DNA of 64,000 nt from Chaunax sp. Z400 (lineage: Eukaryota > Chordata > Actinopteri > Lophiiformes > Chaunacidae): positions 14,355,908 through 14,419,907 of the forward strand of contig CM075192.1 of the NCBI GenBank assembly GCA_037577475.1. Direction: 5' to 3'. The notes below the pieces were generated by a model. It ran no database searches. It was not told the DNA's origin and was given only the letters and a program-made list of their open reading frames with translations. Of this stretch, positions 48,701-60,500 are shown in pieces. How positions within the stretch are numbered: the first letter of the stretch is position 1; each line of letters starts with the position of its first letter. A program made the translations under genes and the position numbers.

Positions 48701-51700
48701 TCAGTGCAAAAACTTTTATTTAGATTGTTATGCGGATTATATGGAGTGACCTGAAAAGTTTTTTGGAAAGAAGATATTTCTGTTGAATCTCAGAAATGTC
48801 ATTTTTCAATCGTGTAAGCACCACAATTTAAAATGCATTCACCTCTTTCGTTCTGGAATTGAGGCAGAACTGTCAGACAGATATATCAAAACCTGGGAAA
48901 ATAAAAGTAAAATCAACTGCATGGCTAAATACCACTAGAGGTACATCTTAAGTCAAACATTTAGTGTGAAATGTCAGACTAATAGTACACAGAATGATTA
49001 ATCATGCTTTTATTTATTTTATTAATTCCCAATGGGTCAAAATTTTACTTAGCTAGTAATTGGTAGCATAGCTGTTAAAGCCTTCCACAAGCTTCTCACA
49101 ATGCTTCTGAAATTTTCAGCATTACTCTTGACAGAACTGCTGTAACTGAGTCATGTTATAGATCTCTTCGCGCCCACATGCTTTTTCTCTTCTCCCCCAA
49201 ATGTTCTTCTTGGGTGATGTCAGATCTTTGTGATGGTCACTCCAGCACTTTGACTTTGTTATGCTTAAGTCATTTAGCCTCAGTCCTGGCAGTAGGCTTG
49301 GGATCGTTGTCCTTTTGAAAGACCATTCTGGGACCAAACTTCCTGATTGAGATGTTCTTCAATATATCCACACATAATTCTTTTTATTCATGATGCCATC
49401 TGTTTTGTAAAGTGCACCAGTCCTTCCTGCTGCAAGGCACCCCCACAACATGATGCTGCCACCCCTGTGCTTCATGGTCTTTCAAGCCTCCTACTTTTTC
49501 CTCAAACCATAATGATAGTCATTTTGACCAAAGGGTTCCATCTTTGTGTCATCAGACCAGAGCACATTTCTCTAAAAGCAGTGATATGTATCACAATGTG
49601 CAGTTGTAGACAGCCTTTTTTAAGATTTTATGGTTTTGAAGCAGTGACTTCTTCTTTGCAGAGCATCCTTAAAGGTTATAATTATAATTGGACTCATTTT
49701 AGTGTGGATAAAGATACTTTTCTACCTCTCCCCCATCCTCACAATGTCCTCTGCTGTTGCTCTGGGATTGGTTTGCCCTTTTTTGAAGTACATTAATTTC
49801 GAGAAGACAGAATGTGTCTCCCTCCTAAATGGTACAGTATCATGCTTGCATGGTCCCTTGGTGATTATACAGATTATACAGAACAGATGAATGGGGCATG
49901 TTTAGGTATTTAGAAATTGCTCCCAAAGATGAAGGTCATAGCTCATTTAAATTTACCTTGATGACAAGCAAAGAGGCGGTGGGTCTGAAGGTAGAACTTA
50001 AAAAATGCATCCACAGGTACACCTCCAATTGAATCAGAAGCTTCTAAAGTCATTACATGATTATTTCCCAAGCTGCTAAAAGGCTAAACTTCTGACCCAC
50101 TGTAATTGTGTTATACAGAATTCCATGTCAATCAAGCTCTCTGTAAACTGTTAGAAACACTTCTTATTCCATGCACAAGGTATCGACTTAGTCTCAAGAT
50201 CTAATTCCCAGTAGAAAAAGGGAGATATCAGTTTAACTGCAGATAAGTGACTTTGTGATAATTCAACAGAAATCTCATCCAGACTCATTACTCTACCACC
50301 TATCATGAGAGCATCTGTGCTATTCCTAGGAACCACTGGTATGTCTGTGTTGTCATTACAGAAGGAGACGACATTAAATTTGACCCCTTTGGGACATCGG
50401 CGCTCAGCACCCTGACCAGCTATGACTGGTCAGACCGGGAGGAATGTCTGCCAGGTGAAGTCAGAAATCCACAGGGCTTGGAAGATGCTTCCTTTCCAAC
50501 CTTAGTGCCAACACAGAGGAAGGAGCTGACCTTTGGCAGCACCGAAAACATCACAAACGGCTCCCTAGCAAAGGTCACCGCCTCCTTCCCTACTGAGGAT
50601 GGGAAGTTCGAAGCCTTTGCTAATTTTGGCTCCAACGACCAGGGCGGTGTTGATGCTGAGGACGATTTTGGGGACTTTGCAAGTACTGTTTCTGAAAAGT
50701 CAGACTCCCCCAGCGCCACTGCTGATGTGGGCCTAGAAGGAAACCAGAGTGAGGCCCCTGATGAGTTTGGAGCCTTCCAGGGGGACAAGCCTAAGTTTGG
50801 CAAGTCTGACTTCCTCAAAGCCAGCACTCAGGCCAACGTCAAGTCCAGTGAAGAGATGATCAAGAACGAATTGGCAACCTTTGACTTGTCTGTTCAAGGT
50901 GAGTCACGATCATCATGTTGATCATACTAGTGATAACTAACAGTGTTTTTCATCATTCAGTTACCTGTCGTCACATTAGACTCTGGGAACATTTGATTTT
51001 ATGATTTTATAACATTTTATAAATCAAACATCAATTACATTGAAAATAATTGGCAGATTAATTGATCTACTGAAAATAGTTATAATTTTTAGCCTCAAGT
51101 TGGTTGTTTAAAAATATATATAGCATATGGTTATCATAATTTATCAGTTACTAAGATGATCTTTAAATTGTTTATTCTGTTTCTAATGTCATCAAACAGA
51201 TTAAAAAACACACATCTGAAAAGCTGGAATAAGTGATTGTGTATATTTTTGCTTAAAAAAATGATTTGGATGATTTATTATCGAAACTTTCTGTCTATTA
51301 ACTAATAGTTTAATTAAAATTTGTTTAAGTACCGTAGTGTGATGTCTATGTCAAAATGACCACCAAATATGACATCATTTGAAATAACACTCTGCCGGCC
51401 AACTCTAAGCCCTTGGACCAAAAATGGTGCAATTACACTCTAGTCAAGTATCTTCCTCCACCTAACCCCCATTTATTAGTCCCATCTGATCTGTAATAAT
51501 GCTGTCAGACATTAGATGGCAGTGTTGAGATGACAACCTGCTCTAATGACAGTGACTGCTGAGATAGATTAACAGAGGCCAACAAATCAATGAGCAGAAA
51601 TGAACCGAAACCACTGAAAGGGTGTGTTTTTTTTAACTGCTGTTTGCTGGTGTCATGTTTCACCAACACTTTATTAGCATTTCCTGAACTGTGATAAAAG

Positions 51701-53269
51701 CCGGTTTGCCACATAGATTTATCTCCTTGTGCTGGATTTAATTATTTGTGTGAAGAAGCGTCTTTACTTTACTCCTCATTTCCGAGTGGAGACCTAATCT
51801 AATCACGGTGGAGCTTCTGGGTTGTGGGGAGGATGACGCATGTCTCTGTGGGTGGTGACAGAGTTAGGCGGGGTGGATTACAAGTGTCTAGACAACACAC
51901 TTACACTTACACACACATGCACACACGCGCACACATTCCAGCCCCACTGGAATAGTTTGGATTTAGCATGTGTTTGTTATGGTACCCTGCCAGGATTTGT
52001 CCGTCTTTGAGTCTTTATGAATAATTCATTCCTGCATATGTGTGCCTCTCTTTTGTATGTAATTATTGTCTGTCAGAAATTAAGTATTTACTCATGCTGT
52101 CCTTGTCCGGGTGGGATTTGCTTCAACATAAAGGAAGAATAATGGTTGCAAACAAACAAGCGCATGACTCATCATGAGTCAGTGCCATGGATTGCTGAAT
52201 TTATAGAGAGCAAAAAAGAAAAAAGTTTGAATATGTGTTTGTGGTTCTCACTAACATTATTCATTCTCCTCTTCTCTTTGCCTCAGGCTCTCACAAACGC
52301 AGTCACAGTTTGGGTGACAAGGAGATTGGACGTTCTCCCCCATCTCCAGCTCCAGAGCAGCACTTCAGAGACCGCTCTAACACCTTGAATGAGAAGCCCA
52401 CCCTGCCTGTCATCAGGGACAAGTACAAGGACCTGACTGGGGAGGTGGAGGTGAGGAGGGCCCTGGTGTAAAGTGCACCACATATGATGCTGTTAATTTT
52501 CCTCTCTTCTGTTTTGCCTTTGTGTTCATGGGAGATAATCTTGTGCTGTGTTGTTGCAGGAGAGTGAGCGTTATGCATACGAGTGGCAAAGATGCCTGGA
52601 AAATGCTCTTGAGGTTTGTATTTTGTGTTTGTTTCCTGTGTGTGACCTTGACTTAATTAAGATAACCTGAAATGTTTTTCAACCTACTGACATTTTGCCT
52701 ATCATTTTAGTATTTAAATTTACTTTTTTTTCCCCCCTCAAAAAATCCTAAAAGTCTTCGCTCACCTTAGCATCAGCAGGAAGCGCAACTTGAATCCTAA
52801 CGAGAAGACCCCTGCACAGTTTTGCCTGCTTCTGTAATATTTATTCATTCATTGTGTTTCAGTCTGTTCAACTTTGTGACAGACTGAAACATCATACATA
52901 TATTAATATTTTCAGTATATTTCTATTAAAGTAATTTAAAGACAAAAAAAACCCACTTACGGCGATGTCAACCCCAGAAAAACTGTTTCTTTCTAAAAGT
53001 AATTTCTATCACCAAGACATCTCAAAAATTATTATGACAAAGTATATAAAATCCTTGGCTTTGGACAAAAAGGTTTGGTTAATTGTTATATGTTAATGAT
53101 GAGCAAAGACATTATATATTTCATAATGCTGGCTTCTGTCTTCCTATATTAAGGTCATCACCAAAGCTAACAACATCCTTAACGGCATCAGCAGCTCCTC
53201 TGTCTGCACCGAGGTCATCCAGTCTGCTCAGGGCATGGAGTACCTGCTGGGTGAGCAGGCTCAGACCAT

Positions 53270-53303
<34 letters not shown>

Positions 53304-54511
53304 AAACACAAACTATAAACAAGCCCTGAGTGTTAAAAAGATCCCTGTGTGTGGCCTTACTCTCTGTGAAGGACAGACAGACAGAGAGGACAAGATTAAA
53401 ACAAGCTCTAGTGTGGAGCTTGGCTGGCTTATCGCTGCCTTGTCTGACTACGTCCTGTTTCCTCACGGTGTTTCTGTTCTCTTAATGGGCTGTGAGTGGC
53501 AAACATGTCACATTATGAGACTGAGTGCCATTATCCTCTTTAAAATGGAAAAAAAATGAGCAATGAAACATGTTTTTGTGAATTGTGTGCATGTTTTTTT
53601 CACTCCATCAGGTGTGGTGGAAGTGTATCGTGTCACCAGGCGTGTGGAGCTCGGCATCAAGGCAACAGCCGTGTGCTCCGAGAAGCTGCAGCAGCTGTTG
53701 AAGGACATCAGTCGTGTGTGGAACAACCTCATGGGCTTCATGTCCCTGGCCAAGCTCGCTGTATGATCCTCCAAAAACTATTGAGCCGAGCACAGTTGTA
53801 CATACATAAATAGATTTATGTATCCAGCTTCTTTTAGTGCCAAACACACAGTACAATGACACATGACAATAGAGCGTTGTGCTTCATTTTGCAATAGAGT
53901 GACTGCCAATAACAGAATGAAATGTTAGTGAATCCAGTATTGTCGGTCCATTAGGGTAGAATCAATGATTTATTGATTTGGTTGCTGGAGCCTTTTAGTA
54001 AGTTGGTGTTCGGGTCAACAGGGATGACAAGACTGTATAGATTGATTTATTCAGCAGAGCAGGAATACTGTTTTTCATGCTGCGCAGAACTGACATAGTA
54101 GCTCAAGGAGGGGGAGCAAAAACAAATTGAAACTAATGTTTAATTGAAGCATGCATGTAGCTTTTTTTCCTTAAAAATGAAAGATGCACATTCTTTGTTT
54201 TCAGTCCACATAGCTGAAGTCAATCAGACTCTTTATAAAAAGTTGATGATGCTTGGAGATGTTGACTGTAAGCAGACTTATTATCAGTGCTGTTATTATA
54301 AGAATAGAAATGACTACATTTTGCCCTGCAGCCGGACGTTAAATGTGTTTGTGTGGGGGGGGGTTTTCTTCTTTTTTTGGGTCTCTGTAGCCTGATGAGA
54401 GCTCCCTAGATTTCTCCTCCTGTATTCTGAGGCACGGCATCAAGAATGCTAAGGAGTTGGCTTGTGGGGTGTGTTTGCTGAACGTCGATGCTCGGAGCAA
54501 GGTTTGTGCAT

Positions 54512-54546
<35 letters not shown>

Positions 54547-57500
54547 AACTATTGGTGGGTACAGTTTTATATAAATATTTTTATGCTCCTTCACAGTGGA
54601 TAATTGACATTTCTTTGACTTTGAAACATTTTGCAGAATAAAGAAGAAAGCGCTATTGGACGTCTGTTTAAACGAGTATGAGACAGTCAACTGTCTAACA
54701 AATCTCATTCCACTCTTTCCAAAATGGGGCCTTTGGGATCTATTCTCTTCTTACTGATAAACCTAACGGGGGGCCAAAGTGACTGGATTCACTTCTCTCC
54801 ACTGTTCATCTCTTACAGATTGTCATCCCATGACCCAACTGATACAATCAGCCAAAGCCATGTTTGCTAAGCCCTTTCCCTTTCAGCTCTTGCTCCTCTG
54901 CTTGTCAAGCTTTTCGTTCGCAAACACATGCCAGTATTGATGTTTACTTACTGATCATCATACTTATTTTTGAAGCAATGTGTCTCTGATTTCAGACAGA
55001 AGCTTCTCATTTCTAGCTGGTGACCATTGAATGGCTGAAACTGTAACTAGCAAATTTTATCAGCTGTAGCTAGCTAGCCAAACTAAAGCTATCTGAGTTT
55101 ATTGGAAGCACATCGTCCAGCTGACTTTTTTAATGTTTTCCATGTCTCTCATTTGATGACTACATACGTGATAAGACCTGCAAAAACTACAAGTCCCAGA
55201 CAAAAATTCAGACTTGTAAATAAAGGCACTGAATCATTCTTGTATTTGTAGTCATGACCAGGACTTTTTTTAACATTATTGTTTAGGAGCAGACATAACT
55301 TAATGATATGCTCCTTGGTTTTATTAATGCTGGTTTACAAGTGTAGGTGGTAAGGTTGTTAGCCTGATGTGCTAACAGCAGCCTTTTAAAGAGCAAAAAA
55401 AACCAAAAACATTTTTGATGCATTCTTTACATTTTTGCTTTCATATTTGGTTTTGGAAGAGCTAGAAACAAATACACCATCCTCCATTCTCTTTGAGTGG
55501 TGGGTGTTGATCTTATTAGAGCCCCATATGCACATCACTTTAACCTGTGGAGAAATCCAGTACTCAACAAACCTGACATGCCCAGTTAAGGTTGCTACGG
55601 CATGATTGGACAGTCACTGTCGGGATAAGGGGTTTAGCGAATGGTCACTTTAGGTTATTTTTGTCTCCCAGCTTTTTTGCTGAAAAAACGTCCAACGATA
55701 ATAATGTGCACTCCTGAAAATAAAGGAGAGAAGAGAGCTGTCACTTTGGCACCCCAGGGTGGATTTTTGCACTCTGGGATTGATTCTACAAGGTCACAAA
55801 GGTCGTACTTTGTCTTGGAAGGGTTTCCATTTCTATTCTGTCACCTTTATCGAGGGTTAACTGCTCACCTCGCCACTTTGATCTAACAAACATTGGCGTT
55901 TCTGATAACTGTTCAATTATTAACTTCGATGGGGGGACTATGTGCAGAATTGCTCATGTCTCCCTCCTGTCCTAAGGTGGTTGTGATTTTCAACGATGTG
56001 GGCCATTACAGGCATTCTCGGACCCTGTGGTGTAGAGGGCAGGATGGTTTCACTGATTGTTTTTCCACGTTCCTTCTGCTGCTCAGCCAGAGCCAGATGG
56101 ATGGTCTAGGGAAGGATATGGCTGACTGAGGCATCTTAGACGTGAGCAGATGCGGCTTACACATTAGTCATAAGCAGGAAGTATAATGGATAGAAGACCT
56201 GCACACACATAGAGTACACAATCTCTCACTCGTGTGCGAGCTAAAAATGAATGCTGTTTTATTTATTCTCTGTGCCCCCAGCATAAGATTAATAACCCAT
56301 CTTTTAATTACATTTTTGGCAGAGTCACACCGGTAGGAATGCGTAAAAGCCAAGTAGAGAATAGCATCCCCTCAGAGTATAATGAAGTGAAAGATTGTCT
56401 TTGGCTACAGCAGACGGCGCTGATTGTTGCATTGTCCTCTCATGAAGAGATACTGATTTGTTTACCAACCAAATGAAACAGAAGGGTGAAGATGTGGCTT
56501 CAAAGAAAGGAGAAAAATTCTTGACAGCAGCTGAGCTTAATGGCCCCTGCTTTATTATGCCCTAAATTTTAAACTGAGAAATTTGTGTCTAATTTGTTGA
56601 CACAAATATGGCCCAAAGTCAATTTGTCCACAATGATGAGCCAACAATTAAGGGATGCCACAGTTGTGTCATGTCTTTTTGTTCTTCAGGTCAGGAGGCA
56701 GGGATGGGCAGCCTGCAGCAGCTTTATCTCATCTCAGTTTATCAGTCAGAGGCAGCAGCAGTTAGAAGTTCTACCATAAGTGAACTAATGATGCTCCAGC
56801 GTTTGCGCGTAATGATAAATGCTAATTGGAGCAATTAAAGGGAGAATCACTGGAAAGAATTTCGTGTTGAATAATTTAGGATTTCTGGCTATTTAAATGA
56901 ATGCTGCATTCTGAAGAGTCTGAAGTTGTTGTTTTTTTTGCAGCAGGGCTTACAGAAGTTTTGATCCACCATATGTCTTCAAATGTTCCCATGTCCTCAA
57001 CATTTGTTTGTAAATCAAGTTTGTTTGTTTTTTTGGTTACCCATCTTTGTCTCTGCATGATGTAGTGGGCCTCAGTTTAGCAGGGCTCCTACACAGCTAG
57101 TGAAAGTCAGAGAAATTACTTGGACAATACCAGGAAAAACTGGGAATTGATCAAATGCCCACCTTCTAAATAGAGAACAAACATTTATAGTTTTTCATTC
57201 TGTTAATTCATTTCTTTCTTATTTCTATACACTAATCTGGGCTCTCAATCACAGCCGCCATTACTGCTGAGGAACTGAACACAGTTTTGATTATAGTCAA
57301 AAGTAATATATGATTTCATTAAAAACAAAGAACATGTGGTACTATAAAAGGGGATCTTATATTAGTAATAACAGCCATCAAGCTGCCAAGAGATACGCAG
57401 CGTCACAGCTCACCATCAGCCCGTGTGTGCAGATTGTGCTGTCTTTAACGAGTTTGAGTCGCCCCTTCTTCAACAAGCCACTCAGAATACGTTTGAAACG

Positions 57501-60500
57501 CGGGTGCGATGTAACAGTTGACAACAGGATTACAGCCCAGAGAAGATGTGTAGCTAAAACTGGACTAAATCTTGTTGAGTGCTATGTGCAGGTTTACAAG
57601 TGAAGGGCCATCGTAGTAATGGAGGCATGTCCACTACAGCATTCTCAACACTGACTGAAAACTTCAATCAATATTTTACACCAATCAAGACAAATTCTCC
57701 TGAATTGTGAAGTCTTAAATGCGTAGGAGCCCTGAGGGTAATAACTTGGATTCTGTCATGTTTTCACTCAGACTGGGCACTGGGAATAGGGAGCTCTGTT
57801 CTGCTGAAACAGCTGATCTAAATGTTTGCTTGCTGCTCGTTTTGTGTACACTTTGCTCTGGGTATTGCATGAGTATGCCTCAACATGCCGACTCCTCTTT
57901 GCTTACAGGCACTGACTAAAGACAATGACAACAAGTTAAGGGTAATTATGCCTCATTTATTTGTTTCAAAGTATAGAAAAGCAGATAATAGATCCAGGGT
58001 AGCTGCTTATGTTATCTCATCTGATAATGGTTCCGTCTCAATTACAACTCATTACATGCAACTGCAAAGGTCACTTGAATTAGAGTCACTGTTTTATCTG
58101 TCAGCTCCAGCTTGAAAGCACAAATACTTGTTACAAGCGGCTGCGTGATGGCCTTAATCACGCACAGCATCTGTTGGGTTCAAAGAGACTAAACTGGTCT
58201 GCATTCACTGCTGTGTAGCTGAAGTCTACGGAGGAGTTTGAGTGTAAACGATTGTATGGAAAAGTGCAGGTTTAAGAGGGAGAGGCTCTGTGGTGAAAGG
58301 AGGAGGTGTTGCAGTGTGTAATTGTGCATGACCAGCCATTCAGTTTGCGTCGTCTCCCTCCCAAATTTCCAGCTTTGGCAGTTGTGAGTGCAGGTTTGTG
58401 GAAACAAGTAGGCCACAGCACAAAGGAGCTCTGAAAGGAAAATTGCTCTGTTTGTGAAATGTGAGTATGTGAGAATAGGCAGACGGTAGAAATGTGTCAT
58501 TCAGGTTGTGTGAGACCGTCTGTGCTACAGACTGCAGACATCGGGCTGGTGGAGATGTATCTGACTTAATGGTGTGTTGCTGTGGTGTACTTCATGTGCA
58601 GTTGTTGCTTTTTGCATGCTGCATCTTCCCTCTTCTTTCTGCGTGGGAGGCAATGATTCACAGCACATGACTCATTCCTCTCTCTTGCTTCAGCTCCCAG
58701 TATTTCGCCAGGGATGCAAACTCTTCAACTGCACATCACACACACACAAACGCACGCATTAGCTTCTCCTGATGGCACACAGTGCTACAGCTGAGCCCAG
58801 CGAAAACGCAAACCTGCGTCACAGCACTCCAGTGGGGGTCATGTTGCCACCTTTCAACCGCAGTGAATTGAGATGTAACATGTAGAAGACTGAAGTTTAA
58901 GACAAAAAACCGAAAGTGAATAGGGTAAAAAAAGAAAGAAAAAAACCACAGTCAAACTTCACAGATTGATTAGTTACATTAAGACAATTTTTGTTTCAGG
59001 TTTTCTGAAAGTCTACATGTAATAATTGAGTATCATCTTTTTAAATATGTGCACATCTGCCTAAATGTCCAGAACATAAGTCTGAACATTGGATAAACAC
59101 ATGTTCAAAATAATTGTTTCATTTTGTCGACATGTTTTTTGCATGTATCTATTAATTTCTCCATAAAAAGAAAATACTGCTAACAGATTTTTTTTTTTTA
59201 AATTCACCATGTTTTCAGGAATAGAGTTTTACATAAATCAGACTATGACTGATATTATATGTTTATATGTGATATAGTATGTGAACAAACACCTCTGCAC
59301 AAATCTTCAGAATATAGATAAGAAAAAACAGCCTTTTAAGATATATATAAAAAAAATTCTATACATTTTTAAAAAAATAGATAAGACACTACAGGGGTAA
59401 AAAAATCTAAAGTAAAATACATCAAAATAAATCTAAACTAGTAGGTTGTTTACTTTAATACAGTTATGTCTTGTATTGTTCTTGTAGCAAATTCTCTGAT
59501 TATTTTTGCATAATCTTTTAGAATAGACAACAATTAATATAAGCAACAGGTTTGGCTAAAAGCCATGAATTGATCAGTTGTTCAGCCTGTGGTTTTCAGA
59601 GGGTATTTCACCACCAGATAAATTGTCTTTTCACAAAACTTTGGTGTGTATTAAGTATAAAGATGCAAATTTGTTTGAGATTGGTGCTTCCTGACCAGAG
59701 AAAACAGAAAAATGGCCATGGTATTCCTTTTGCTCAAACTGTAGAAAACTTACAATACTCAGAATGTTAGAGCTACTGCCGTTAGGCTAAACTTTAATAG
59801 CACAGATAAACCACGTGTCCACTACATGCTACCTTCTCTACACAACTCGACTCAACTCAGCTTTGCTATGAGGTACTTTTCTTGACATTGTTTTCCATTA
59901 GAGGATAGTATCGCCTCTGTGTAGCTCATCGTAACATCATAAAAAAGGAGGTATCAGGTACTTTTGCCTAATAGAAAACCAAAGTCAAGCAGACCCAATA
60001 CTATGTTGTGGAAACGCAATAGTGGTAAGAAGCTGGGGCAGTACAAATGCTGAAACGTGTTATTGCTCTTACTCTGCAATCGTGCGTCGGTTTCACCCGG
60101 CTGGCTTTGGTTGTTTTCCATTGTTTCTTGTTAGAATTCTGAAGTATGTCTCCAGCACATCTCTGTCCATATATGTGGCCCAAAGCTTCGGTGTAACGTA
60201 AGACATACTTGGGCTGCTCCCTCTGTAGTTTCAGCAACCTCGTCCACATCAAACTGGATCCAGTGAAAGTCACTGCAGTACAGAGACACTTCTGTTACCA
60301 TTGGTGCACATTTACCACAGTGGCATTACCAGTTACCTCTGTCACGGAGCAGTGCCACCACGTTCATCAGTTGGCGATCCTTGATCCTCGGCTGTGGTGT
60401 CTTCATCCTCAATAATTCTTCTGTATTGTGGGTCTTATAAGCACCCTCACATGTCTGCTTCCAGCATTAGGCCTACACTTATTGAAACTGCCCTTCCCTT

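Larger units (their letters stand above)
44538..50361 (+). other. synrg intron 15
   Basis: The 5.8-kb intron contains an (ATT)n-like tract at 44857-44891, a near-consensus HNF1 site at 45987 and a dead Tc1-like transposon at 49030-50102 ending 259 nt before exon 16. No additional exon was supported. Confidence 0.8.

Noticed and set aside
49347..49796. 149-codon reading frame on the + strand
   Set aside because: It is antisense to the decayed Tc1-like transposase and has no protein-like features of its own.
60001..60273. 90-codon minus-strand reading frame
   Set aside because: It starts within the MITE-like element and continues into unrelated intron sequence. No family is recognised and there is no sign of exons around it.
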